A stretch of 64,000 nt of DNA, taken from positions 57,297-121,296 of the forward strand of contig JADLSH010000267.1 in assembly GCA_016169945.1 (NCBI GenBank), in the 5' to 3' direction. How positions within the stretch are numbered: the first letter of the stretch is position 1; each line of letters starts with the position of its first letter. A model generated the notes under the pieces. The model was not told the origin of the DNA. It was given only the letters and a program-made list of their open reading frames with translations, and searched no databases. Source of the DNA: Trachythela sp. YZ-2020. Lineage: Eukaryota; Cnidaria; Anthozoa; Malacalcyonacea; Clavulariidae. Below are positions 1-10,790 of the stretch, in pieces. Made by a program: the position numbers and the translations under genes.

Positions 1-191
1 ACATGGATTTCAAATGTCAATAACTCAAAAAATTATCGACCGATTTTCAAAAAAATACGGCAAACGATCCGCTCAGCAATTGACTAAAATGCCCCCAAAA
101 ATCAGCGGCCTCCTCCTTCGCGTTCCCGATATATTTTGGAAAAACATGTGGGGGGGCACAAAAGTGCCCCCCCTTCCAGTGCGCGTGTTAA
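1..191. mobile_element. TTAA element, CACGCGCACTGG family, right part
   Basis: This is the right end of an element cut by the window edge. Its interior matches 4275-4469 almost base for base, and it ends CCAGTGCGCGTG followed by TTAA at 188-191. The G tract and C tract flanking a short loop (about 150-178) are the subterminal hairpin shared by all TTAA elements here. The complete copy is at 3890-4469. No transposase is encoded, so it would be non-autonomous. Assignment to piggyBac-like elements rests only on the TTAA target. Confidence 0.75.
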
Positions 192-1063
192 CCCTCGCCC
201 GTGCAGGGGTCGGAACCTACGCCGCCGTGCACGGGGGGGGGGGTACGACCCCCCCTAGCGTTCGGCCCCTAATTGAGCTAGAGCTTCGCGACAAAAACGA
301 GCGTGTTTGCCGTCGCGAGAGGAAGCCAACGGTATCCGGTTTTAAGGTTTTGGGTCAACCGGTGACCTCCCAGGTCAGGTCAATGACCCGAAATTCGTGG
401 AAATCGGAACTTTTCGCTTTCGACGGCCACATATCACAAAGTTATGCAGTTAGAGAGACGGGACAAGATCCAAAGGAGTCCTAGAAGCCTTACGAATCCA
501 ATGGTACCATTGAACATACCTTCAGGTCAAATATGCAGGTCAGGTCAGGTCAAGTGTCATGACAGCTCAACATGACATGAATTCCGACGGCCATGCAACC
601 GACCTAAATGGACCGGAATAGTGCAAAATGGATGGCAGATTCGGAATCAGCGCCCCAAAGTACCCCAGGGAGGTCACCAGGCCGAAAAAGGTCATCCGAG
701 GTCATCTTAGGTCAGTGACCTCGGTTGACCTTGAAAAGGTCACGGACCTGGTGGAATGCATGGATGTCGTCAGTTTACACCTAGTTTGACCCAAACTTAC
801 ATTGTCAATGTGATTGGCTACCGTTAATTGCGATTTTCCGACGTCTCTGGCAAAAACGGCCGTGCAGAGGTTCAGAAATGACGTCATAGGTCAGTGACCT
901 GACCTGACCTGACTTATTATTTTGTTGTCAAAAGTTCGGCATTGAATGGTAGATGAGGGTATCCGAAACCGCGGCGCGCTGACGCGCGCCGTTTTTTTTA
1001 TACAATCCCGGAAAACCTTGGGGGGGGGGTGACATCCAACCCCCCTGCACTGGCGAGGGTTAA
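188..1063. mobile_element. TTAA-flanked MITE, CCCTCGCC family (copy 1)
   Basis: Left end is TTAA then CCCTCGCCCGTGCAGGGG. The right end reads CCCTGCACTGGCGAGGG then TTAA at 1060-1063, so the terminal inverted repeats match with one or two mismatches. Subterminal G and C tracts follow. The interior is rich in GGTCA and TGACCT words, including (GGTCA)n runs near 540-552 and 893-912. It has no coding capacity. Each flanking TTAA is shared with the neighbouring element. Confidence 0.85.
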
Positions 1064-2047
1064 CCCTATTCCTGTTGGGCTTTTCTGGAGCTAAATCTGG
1101 GGGGGGGGGGGTTGCCGATTCGGCCCCCTCCCATGATATATCGAAACGTTACCGTACGATTTTGATGGGAGATGGCTCAGATAAATTGACTATGTCTAAA
1201 CTACATTGTTGAAGCGTCAAAAGTGCAAACTTTTCCCAATGGCACAGTCAGGAGACCAGAAAGGGGGGAAATGTATGGAATATCATGTAGCGTGTCAGTG
1301 CCAAATTTGAAGACATTATAAAACAAAAGGCACTGATAACCACGTTTTCGGGGACGCTGTTTCTGAAATTGGGGTATTTTTTTCGAAAATGTTCAATTTT
1401 GTTTAATTAAGAAAGTATTCGAAATTTTATTGTTCGTGTTTTCAGAAGGAAGAGGGTCCCAAAAGACCTATGTGTGGATCTCAGGTCAAAAATCTTTTTT
1501 TTTACTGAGATCCCGATGAACGCTGAACGTTTACCACAGCGCACGTGGGGAAATACCCTTTTTTAGTTCCGGGCGACGCCCCTGCTACCAAAAGTGGTTT
1601 CCTTCTTCGTGGATGATGTTTAGTCATACTGCATCATTGAGTATGCCATTCTGAAGTACAGAACGCATTACGACATGAGACTCGTGCCCCACAAAATCTG
1701 TCCCTGGAGCCGCCCCTGGTCAAACAAAAAATTAGGTGAGAACGCAGTGTGCGCAATGAATATCTAACAATGGTCTGAAAGTTTGAAGTTCTTATCTCAA
1801 GCGGTTAGACGACGGCAGGCGACAGCAGGGGACTTCAGGAGACACGGAAAATACCTCCCAAAATCCGCCCCTGGAGCCGCCTCTGGGGAACCAAAAAAAT
1901 CAAAAATTGCCAAAACGTGCGCAATGAATACCTAGGAAAAGTCAGAAAGTTTCAAGATCCTATCTCCAGCCGTTTAGGGACAGCACAGAAAAAATCAAAA
2001 GGGGGGGGGGGCGATTCGCCAGCCCCCCCCCGCAGGAATAGGGTTAA
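1060..2047. mobile_element. TTAA-flanked MITE, CCCTATTCCTG family (copy 1)
   Basis: Ends are TTAA CCCTATTCCTG and CAGGAATAGGG TTAA, with G tracts at about 1100-1110 and 1999-2010. Full-length relatives are at 38432-39423 and, in reverse and interrupted, at 11549-14619. The interior contains degenerate internal copies of a segment reading 'caggggcggctccag' on the other strand, which looks like an old hAT-type end. It is non-coding. Confidence 0.85.
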
Positions 2048-2949
2048 CCCGGCATTGACTGGGGGGGGGGCAAAAATGCCCCCCTGGCGAATATCCGCCA
2101 TATCTCCAAAACGAAGGGAGGCAGCTACCTGAAACTTTCAGGACCTTTTCTTACACCAATTCTACACATCCTGTGAAATTTTCAGGTCCAGGTCACTTCA
2201 GGTCATTGACCTAGGGTCATTTGCCTGAAGGCATGTCAGCCGAGTTTTCACGAACTGGCCCGTTTTCGTTGCTTTCACTGTAGTTATGGCCTCCAAACCG
2301 TACTTAGAGGCCATATATGTATTCACCACTTGCATTCTGATGGTTTCTGACCGTTGACCTTTTGACCTTGACCTTTGACCTAAATACGATTTTTCCCATA
2401 TCGTGACACATATTGGACCAGTGTGACGTTACAATTGACCGAAATGAGGTCACCCGGGGTGTTTTTAGATCAGGAAGAGCAGGGCTTTCGAATGGCGTTT
2501 GAATTTTGGCGATCCGATTATTAGATCCGGAGATAACGGATCCGGATCCCGAAATCCGAATTTTTGCTAAATTTTGACCAATTTTGACCACCGTGTGACG
2601 TCACTGTTGACCGAAATGAGGTCACCCGGAGTGTTTTGTGATCAGTAAGATCAGGGCTATCGAATGCCGTTTGAATTTTGTTGATCGCATCATTAGATCC
2701 GGAGATAATCGGTTCCGATCCCGAAACCACATTTTCCCCAACATTGTGACCCATTTTGACCCCGTGTGACGTCACAGTTGACCGAAATGAGGTCACCCGG
2801 GGTGTTTTGAGATCTCAAGAATCAGGGCTATCCAATGGCGTTTACATTTTGTTGATCCGATCATTAGTTCCGGAGATAAGCAGGGGGGCATTTTTGTCCC
2901 CCCCCAGTCAGAGGTGCATCGGCGGAGACGCCAGTCAATGCCGGGTTAA
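2044..2949. mobile_element. TTAA-flanked MITE, CCCGGCATTGACTGG family
   Basis: The terminal inverted repeat CCCGGCATTGACTGG is perfect at both ends (2048-2062 and its complement ending at 2945), flanked by TTAA at 2044-2047 and 2946-2949. The interior carries three diverged copies of a block of about 180 bp, each with TGACGTCA-like words and the phrase 'gaaatgaggtcaccc' (near 2440, 2615 and 2785). It is the last link of the first end-to-end chain. Confidence 0.85.
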
Positions 2950-3889
2950 TGTGTTTGGCCTAATACAAACCCAAATTCGTATTTTTTGGAAGTTAACCCG
3001 TCCAGCCCCACATTCTCTCCCGTTGCCGGTCCCAGCGACTGCTGTTTATCGCTTCATAGCCCAATTTGGCAAATCGGAGCATGCAGTGTTATGTTAAAAT
3101 AATATAATAAAATACTTAGAGCAAGAACACCATTTTTATTTTTTCACAGTAGACAAAGTAGTAGCAGACATTGATTTCAGGTGCAAAATAATGGCGACTT
3201 TCAATGTACCAGGGGTGTAGTCATTAAATTGAAAAAAATATGACGTCATAGTCTGGAAATAAATACATAATTTTGAAAATCCGAGATAGCCAAGTTATTC
3301 ACCAGTTCATTGCGATCACGACGATATACACATGTAATGTGTTTTGATTAGTCGTCTAGGAGCTACAGCCCTTCAAAAATCTATCTGCGGAGTTATCCCG
3401 CCAAAATGCCCGAGGCCATATATCCCGAACCGTTGACCGTAGGGATCTGGCATTGTCACCAGCGGCTTCAGGGCATAAGATAACCCCATAGACAAGTTTT
3501 CATCGAAATCAAAAATGGTCGGGTGTAAATTTGGGAAACTTTCAGTCGATCTGTCGTGGAACGCCCCAGTCATGAAAATGTGTAAACGGGTAGTGGGTTA
3601 TTAGGGCTGCCTGCCAAAGCCACACCCGACTCACCCGGGGGTGTGGAGCGCACGTGCAGTTGTTATCACAAGGATCCTCCACTACGAAAATCCTAACTCA
3701 AATTCCGCCGTCGCTCGGTATTGGCAACAGACCACTGTACTGTGGCCTCTTACTGGTTTAGTCATCGGCGAGGTAAACAACAATAAATCCTATTCTTTAA
3801 CATGGGTTCGAGAATTAAAGGCGAACCTTGAATAACTTGCCGATTAATCATCCAAATGCGACAAACGAGGTATCGTTCGAAAGGCCTAG
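2950..3889. other. No gene seen
   Basis: I see no supported gene. An isolated TTAACCCG at 2993 resembles the left end of another TTAA element, but I find no matching right end. The rest is A+T-rich with scattered short open frames that show no recognisable domain. Confidence 0.5.
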
Positions 3890-4469
3890 TTAACACGCGC
3901 ACTGGAAGGGGGTTCAGCGCCAACGCGCACTGGAAGGGGGGGGCACTTTAGTGCCCCCCCTGCGATCTCGGCCCCTATCGGAGCTAGAGGGTTGAAACTT
4001 TCACGATAGATGACGGCACCTGTGTTCTACATTGTGTCAAAATTTCATGACCCCAGGTCAATATTTTCGAGGTCAAATGAGGTCAAATGTGAAAAAAGGG
4101 TCAAAATTGACACTTTTGCAAATATTTTATTTTTTGCCTTTTTTCACAATATTTCACTTCAGTTATACTCAAAAGACTCTAATAATGTCATATCACAGTA
4201 TGCATTCGCCATATATAACGTACAATGCTTGTACTGTCGCAAAATACGCATTTGTCTGCCTGATCAAATGTTCGACATGGATTTCAAATGTCAATAACTC
4301 AAAAATTTATCGACCGATTTTCAAAAACTTTACGGCAAACGATCCGCTCAGCGATTGACTACAATGCCCCCAAAAATCAGCGGGCTACTCCTTCGCGTTC
4401 TCGAGATATTCTGGAAAAACATGTGGGGGGGGCACTTTTGTGCCCCCCCCCTTCCAGTGCGCGTGTTAA
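3890..4469. mobile_element. TTAA-flanked MITE, CACGCGCACTGG family, complete
   Basis: TTAA (3890-3893) is followed by CACGCGCACTGGAAGG, and the right end is its exact complement followed by TTAA at 4466-4469. The left end contains a second, tandem copy of the terminal sequence at about 3921-3940, suggesting a local duplication. Subterminal hairpins read GGGGGGCAC..GTGCCCCCC at both ends. The element is non-coding. Another left end of this family, preceded by TTAA, lies at 12123-12126 inside the hAT element at 11935. Confidence 0.85.
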
Positions 4470-4931
4470 CAGCTATCACTTGAAATGTTTTGGTTCGTGC
4501 AACATGCAAAATGTTGCAATATCGGCACAACGCGTTAATTCAGCAATTTGCATTGCAATTGCAATGTAATGCAATGACTTGTATGGTTCTTGGATTTTTG
4601 GGCATCGTTTGGTCAAACACAATATATCACAGATGGAAAACTGCGCACGATTGTTGCAATGGCCGGGATGGCTCTGCAATTGAATGCAACATTGGCCTAC
4701 TTTGCAATGTATTGCACGTCATATATCGCACATGGATGGAACGGCTTGCCGCCAACGTCTGAACCTTGAATTGTTCCACGGGGTGTGGGAGTTTCATTTC
4801 ACTCCCGCGGCTCGTTTCGTTGCAGCATGCTTCTAACTGAATCTGTGGACAAACGATGGTCCTGCCATCTGTTGGGGAATGGAGGACTGAGGAAAACACG
4901 CAATTTGTCATGCCCGATTTCAGACGTTTAA

Positions 4932-6125
4932 GGGTCCGCTTCACGTGGCTCATAATGGCAGACAATGGGCGGCACAAAAACCGTCATATCACATTTACCT
5001 CCAAATGTATCTTTGCCGGATTCTCAACACTGGTTCTTTGGGCTCTTCTGCATGCGTTGGTGGCCTTTATTTTAACCCTCGCCAGACGGGGGGGGGCTGA
5101 CAGGCCCCCCCTGAGGTTTTTCTGGAATAACTTTTGAGCTATTTGGCGCACGTTGATGACATTTTCGGTAACTGAGTTTGGAACAATTCTACGTGTGCTG
5201 GCAAAATTTGAAGTATATACCATCGGTAGTTCGTGACCTGTGACCCTTTTCTCAAGGTCATGTCAAATGCGTTTTGCGTAAAAGTGCATTCTTCCGTACA
5301 TTTCACGCGTGCTGGGCACGGTACAGGTCAAAATATGTAACAGTGGACCACAATATCGCATCCCAAGAGCAATCTGACCTTTTCAAGGTCATCCAGGTCA
5401 TTGACCTCGGTTGACCTCGGATGACCTTTTTCGACGTTGGGTCAACTCTAGGGTATTTTGGGACGCTGATTCCGAATTTCCCATCCATTTTACACCTATC
5501 CCAATCGATTGGGTTCATTTCGTGGTCGACAGGTGTCGTTCAGTTCGGGGGTGAAAAAAGGCCCCCGTCTGGCGAGGGTTAATATGACCCGATTGCATTA
5601 GTAATTATTGCAAGATGAATTTCACGAAATACATTCTGCAAGGGTTTCTTGAAAAGGCCAAGGTTTTTGTATGAACACGTTTTATGAAATGAGCTGTGTA
5701 TTGTGAGTGGCAAATTTATTCCTCTACAAGTCCCTAAACTTCGTTTTGCCTCAAACCCCCTTGTTCAGAATGCACACGCATTGCAATACACCCATGCAAT
5801 ATCTTGGTTGCAACAACGAAAACGGCAAAAAGCCGTTTAGGGTATTTTAGTACTGGTGGATATAAACTAACTTATATGAAATTCGGATTGGTTTTGTGAA
5901 AAACAGCGAAGCCTTGGGCCATTCAATATCCATTTTCGTGAAATTCATCTTGCAATAATTACTGATGCACTCAGGTCATATTAAAATACAGGCCACCAAC
6001 GCATGCAGAAGAGCCCAAAGAACCAGTGTTGAGAATCCGGCAAAGATACATTTGGAGGTAAATGTGATATGACGTTTTTTGTGCCGCCCATTGGCTACCA
6101 TTATGAGCTACGTGAAGCGGACCCG
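4932..6125. mobile_element. Foldback (long inverted repeat) element
   Basis: Left arm is 4932-5075 continued at 5579-5632, and the right arm is 5930-6125. They are complementary over roughly 200 bp with a few mismatches. The left arm is split by the TTAA element at 5072-5582, while the right arm is uninterrupted and keeps a single TTAA at the equivalent place. A non-palindromic loop of about 300 bp separates the arms. No open frame of note is present. Confidence 0.8.
5072..5582. mobile_element. TTAA-flanked MITE, CCCTCGCCAGACGGGG subfamily
   Basis: The inverted termini CCCTCGCCAGACGGGGG match over at least 17 bp, and TTAA is present at 5072-5075 and 5579-5582. It is inserted in the left arm of a foldback element. 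The opposite arm shows the uninterrupted sequence with one TTAA, so the four bases were duplicated on insertion. It is 507 bp long without the duplication and non-coding. The interior resembles the CCCTCGCC family, with GGTCA words near 5390-5440. Confidence 0.9.
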
Positions 6126-6389
6126 TCGTTCTTTTGACATGATGACCAGAAATAGACGAATATTCGACATCAAGCCGACATGGGTCAATTATGTCGACAG
6201 TAAGGATGTGAATCAACGAAAAGCAACAATGTTGCAAGTTGCAGAAAACTTCATCGGGCATGCGCGGTCTCTAGAAATCATTTTATCGGCTCGAAAGTGG
6301 CACCATCGTGATCAGCGCGCAAAACTGCATCAGAAACCGCTTGTTCTCCTAAACATTTCACAAAAAGTGTCGAGAAGGGGTCAAACTAC

Positions 6390-6755
6390 CAAACATGTGC
6401 CAAGATCGGAAAAATCCGGGATCGGATCTATTTTTTTTGATTGACCTAATGGGATCCTACATATTTTGTTGGGACTTTTTCGCGGGTGCTAGCGAGATCA
6501 GGGAACTTTTTTATTTTTTAACGGGATCTTGCAGGATACGGGATATTTTTTAATCTTGTCGCAGGGTCTTGTGTGATCCTAGATCACAAATTTCCTCATG
6601 GATTTTCTTGGATCCGATTTGACCTATCTTGCATGGGGATCCGTCTCAGGATCCTTTTTTGGGGATACGTGGTCTCTCTTTTATTTTTCACGGTTCTTGG
6701 GGGATCCTATATCTTTTATTGCAATTTTGACGCGGTATCTTGCAGGATCTGTTTT
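6390..6755. mobile_element. GATC-rich repeat element, truncated
   Basis: It begins with CAAACATGTGCCAAGATC, close to the CAGACATGTGCC ends of the elements at 44512 and 47875. It continues with repeated GGGATCTTG / GGATCC words spaced by T-rich segments. Its right end is missing, because the sequence passes directly into TTAACCCGGGAGTGACTGG at 6756. It is likely a relative of the hAT-type element at 44512-44989. Confidence 0.6.
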
Positions 6756-7355
6756 TTAACCCGGGAGTGACTGGGGGGGGGGCTATTTTTGACCCCACGC
6801 CTACATTATCTTGAATAAAATCAAAACGAATTGAGATAGGGACAAGCGGCTTTCAGTACCTCTCGGATGATCAATTTTACGCATTTCCTGATTTTTTTGT
6901 CCGAGGTCACATTAGGTCACCCGTGAGGGAGGTCAAAGTGAGGTCATGTTTTGCGATTTTGGGCCAAAAACAGGGGTTCAGGGAAACCTTCGCCAAACAT
7001 CAACGGAAAGAGATAGGAGGCTGATTCTGGCGCCAAACGATAGGAAATTGGACGGGCTACAAAACTGCTATCTCGAAATTTTGAAATTCCAAATTCCAAA
7101 AAATGGACCAAATTTTGACCAATTTTTTTACTTTATACTTTTTGGAAATATTTTCATTTTTTGAAAAACCGAAAAATATGTCAGAGGAGTGCCTTGACTA
7201 TCTGCGTACCAAATTTGAAGTTAATATCTTTTCAAACAGCTGACTTATGGCGATTTGAATATCTGAATTCAAGTGACACCAACGCTGTAGAGCCCGTTTT
7301 CTTGCATTGGGCGCATTGCATTCTGCGCATTGCATTCATACATTTTATTTCTAAG
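6756..7355. mobile_element. TTAA element, left part only
   Basis: TTAA (6756-6759), CCCGGGAGTGACTGG and a G tract mark a left end. The interior from about 6890 to 7350 matches 15905-16350 and, inverted, 45050-45470, so it belongs to the group with CCCGCGCC or CCCGGS ends. I find no right end. Homology stops near 7354, where unrelated sequence begins. Confidence 0.6.
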
Positions 7356-8475
7356 TAGCCTATATAGGTAATTCATCAAATCAGGGCATTTTTAAGGATT
7401 TTTTTACTGGGGGCCCTGACCCAAGAGGGCACTTTTCAAGGCCTAAAAGGGCACTTTTAGGGCTCTAAAAGGGCACTTGGAGCCAAAAGGGCACTTTTTG
7501 AAAACAAATGGGGCACTTTTTGGACCGCAATAGTAACCTAACCTACTAAGGATTTCAGACCGCTTGTCACCACGTTTTTCGGCGATACCTTTCTAACGAA
7601 GCATCTGATTTTTCTCAAATTTTGGCACAGTCCGTTTCAGATGGTGGCCTATTTTTTGTCAATATGGTCTCTTAACAAAATACAAACGCTAAGGGTACTT
7701 CCCATTGACTCGTAGTGCTAACGTGATCTTGGGACGGCGTAGAGGCTATGGCAGGGACGCTCCGGGTTGGACGGAGTGGGTGGGGCCTGCATGGGCGCGG
7801 ACAGCGGGGGAGGGGGCGTCGCCCCCAATATTTTTTGTTTCGATATTTTGTACGACACATACTTTGTGTTCCAGAGCACATGCAGCGAATGGTACATACA
7901 TTTCACATGTAAATATTGCGAATTTTTTATCGTACACCGCTCCCAAAAGTCAAAACTAATCATCGCCCTAACTATGGTGTCTAGGCCAACTGCCTTTTGT
8001 GTCTAACGGGCAACCAAGGGCGTAGCCACCATACCGCAAACACCTCAGATGCGGTATCGCCAAACTGGAGGCCCCCTGTTTGGTGGAGGCACCCACTGGT
8101 GATTTTCCAACATTTTGCGATTTTGTCAGAAATTTCTGCCTCAAAGGGCCCCCACCCCGATCAAAATAGGCGCCCCTGTGCCGAAGGCGCAGGGGCGCAT
8201 GACAGGGCGATAGGGCGCCGAAGACGCCCAGTTTGCGATCACAGGGCGCCGAAGGCGCACTGTTCGGCGCCCTGTTCCTCGCCGAAAGGGTGCCCACAAT
8301 GCTTTAAATTACGCCCAAAACCCAATATGGCGCCCCTGAGGTCTAAAAAGCTCCCCATAAGCACACATGTGCGCCCTAAGGACTCTAAAGAGCGTCCCGG
8401 ACGCCTAAAAAGCCAAATCCACAAAAGTGCGCCCTGCAAACCCCAAACGTCGCCCCTAGTGCGAAAAATGCGCCC
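7356..8475. other. Low-complexity and repeat-derived sequence, no gene
   Basis: It contains short direct repeats of a 'gggcacttttt' phrase (about 7425-7525). From 8010 it is a G+C-rich tract of GGCGCC-type words continuing into the minisatellite. The words 'gggcgtagccacc' (8019) and, elsewhere, 'ggttacgcccctg' (21943) resemble hAT-type ends, but no pair with a target duplication is visible. Confidence 0.45.
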
Positions 8476-8895
8476 CGTGGAGTGGCGTCCCTCTTGATGG
8501 CTGGAGTGGCGCCCCTCCTGAGGGCTGGAGTGGCGCCCTCCCTGAAGGCTGGAGTGGCGCCCCTCCTGAGGGCTGGAGTGGCGCCCCTCCTGACGGCTGG
8601 AGTGGCGCCCCTCCTGACGGCTGGAGTGGCGCCCCTCCTGAGGGCTGGAGTGGCGCCCCTCCTGACGGCTGGAGTGGCGCCCCTCCTGAGGGCTGGAGTG
8701 GCGCCCTCTGAGGGCTGGAGTGGCGCCCCTCCTGACGGCTGGAGTGGCGCCCCTCCTGAGGGCTGGAGTGGCGCCCCTCCTGAGGGCTGGAGTGGCGCCC
8801 TCCTGAGGGCTGGAGTGGCGCCCTCAAGAGGGCTGGAATGGCGCCTCTCCTGAAGGCTAGAGTAGCGCCCCTCCTGAGGGCTGGTGTGGATGGCG
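8476..8895. repeat. 24-bp minisatellite
   Basis: About 17 tandem copies of a 24-bp unit of the form ggagtggcgcccctcctgag plus ggct, with one- to three-base variants. A 24-bp unit keeps frames open on both strands, so the Ala/Pro/Ser-rich open frames over it are not evidence of a protein. Confidence 0.9.
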
Positions 8896-8899
8896 CTCC

Positions 8900-9735
8900 T
8901 TTCCTGCGGGAGAATAGGGCGCTATTGCCTGCCAAGTGCATTAAATGGTTGTAAAATTATCCCAAAAAAATCGCGCGGCTTTGCCGCGCGTTTATCACTG
9001 ATCGAATTTTCCCGCGAAGCGGCGATTTTTTCAGGATCGAGGGCACCCCCACGACGCCCTCTTGGGCGCCGAAGGCCCCCCTTTCTTCCGGGAAAATAGG
9101 GCGCTATTGCCTGCCAATTTGCATTAGATGGTTCTAAAATTATCCCAAAAATTCGCGCGGCTTCGCCGCGCGTCTATCAGTGATATAATTTTCGCCAAGA
9201 AGCGGCGATTTTTTCAGGGTCGAGGACACCCCCACGACGCCCTCTTGGGCGCCGAAGGCGCCCCTTTCTTCCGGGAAAATAAGGCGCTATTGCCTGCCAA
9301 TTTGCATTAGATGGTTCTAAAATTATCCAAAAATTCGCGCGGCTTCGCCGCGCGTCGTCACTGATCGAATTCTCCACGCGAAGCGCCGATTTTTCAGGAT
9401 CGAGGGCACCCCCACGACGCCCTCTTGGGCGCCGAAGGCCCCCTTTCTTCCGGGAAAATAGGGCGCCATTGCCTGCCAATTTGCATTAGATGGTTCTAAA
9501 ATTATCCAAAAAATTCGCGCGGCGAAGCGTCTGTCAGTTATATAATTTTCGCCACGAAGCGGCGATTTTTTAGGGTCGAGGGCACCCTCACGACGCCCTC
9601 TTAGGCGCCCCTTTCTTCCGGGAAAATAAGGCGCTATTGCCTGCCAATTTGCATTAGATGGTTCTAAAATTATCCAAAAATTCGCGCGGCTCCGCCGCGC
9701 GTATGTCAGTGATAGGTTTTTCGCCGCGAGAGTGC
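8900..9735. repeat. Tandem repeat of about 180 bp with a G+C hairpin
   Basis: There are five diverging copies. The phrase GCGCTATTGCCTGCC or a close variant recurs at 8919, 9101, 9284, 9463 and 9631, giving periods of 182, 183, 179 and 168. Most copies contain the palindrome CGCGCGGCTTCGCCGCGCG, degenerate in the fourth. No gene is seen. Confidence 0.85.
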
Positions 9736-9739
9736 GGCT

Positions 9740-10286
9740 AGCCTTGGCTAGCCGCACACCAAATTTGAAGCGAATATCTCTTCAAAGAGCTGACTTATTG
9801 CGATTTGAATCGTTCACCTCACGTGACCTCATCACCGTAACGGCCATTTTCTTGCATCACGAGCGCTGCATCTGATGTCTAAGGACCATTATCGCATGGC
9901 GAAGGCAGCTATTATCCATTGACCGCGTGCTTTTCGCGAAAGGTGTATTATGAGATGTCATAATGCACACTGTGCATTATGGCGATCATGATACACGGAT
10001 TGTTCTCTCCGTCGATGTTGGCGACGGATATGGGCTGAAAATTTGGTTATTCCACAGTGGACATTAAATTGCGCCATGCGATAAATTAATTAATGCATTC
10101 GTGCTTTTAAAAATCCACACAATGAACTCGCCTTCGGCTCGTTCATTATGGGATTTTTAAAAGCACTCATGCATTAATATATAATAATGACAAAAAATGT
10201 CCTTTTTAGTGTCAAATGACATTCATTTATCATATTAGTATGTTATGTCATGTTAGTAGAAAACCGTCCGGTCCGGCGAGGGTTAA
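9740..10286. mobile_element. TTAA element, right part
   Basis: From about 9755 the sequence matches the interior also present at 7215 and 16230 ('ccaaatttgaagcgaatatctc'-type phrase). The end reads GTCCGGCGAGGG followed by TTAA at 10283-10286. A hairpin with arms of about 30 bp lies at 10090-10175. The left end is not visible, since the tandem repeat at 8900-9735 adjoins it. Confidence 0.55.
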
Positions 10287-10548
10287 ATTGTATTCCTCTG
10301 TTAAAAAATATAGGTACAAGAACGTTCGAATCTATATTTATTTCCGGCGAAACCTTCAAACTATTTAAGACAGCGAGAACGATTTTTGGATTTAGCTTCC
10401 TGCGCGATTCACAATTTTTATATAATAAGGCATTTTTTGTACAAGATTAGCTTGAACGGTTCGTAGGGATGGCTGCTGTGTCTACAACTAATTTAGATAC
10501 ATGGTGTCACAAAGAACTACAGCCCACAATTCCTCATTATCTATCTAT

Positions 10549-10790
10549 GGTAGGTACAGTAGAGTAAATTAATATCGTCCCTTTATGATAGGGCCTTTCG
10601 TTCTCAATACGTCTGTCTATGGTGCTAGGCTGTGCCGCAGTGCATTCCACGAGCAGGACTGAGGCGGCACGGTCTGTCCTGCTAGTGGAATGCATTGCAA
10701 CACAGCCCAGCAGCATAGACAGACGTATTGAGAATGAAAGGCCCTTATCATAAAGGGACGATATTAATTTACTCTACTGTACATACTACA
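10549..10790. repeat. Near-perfect 240-bp palindrome (foldback MITE)
   Basis: Arms 10549-10663 and 10674-10790 are complementary with few mismatches. The outer words are GTAGGTACAGTAGAGTAAAT and its complement. Such a hairpin with a loop of about 10 bases is typical of a foldback MITE. I could not identify an unambiguous target duplication. Confidence 0.75.

Noticed and set aside
1020..1046. G/C hairpins as transcription terminators
   Set aside because: Intrinsic hairpin terminators are bacterial. Here they are subterminal structures of eukaryotic TTAA elements.
8456..8941. 161- and 123-codon repetitive open frames
   Set aside because: They are readings of the 24-bp minisatellite. A unit that is a multiple of three keeps any stop-free frame open.
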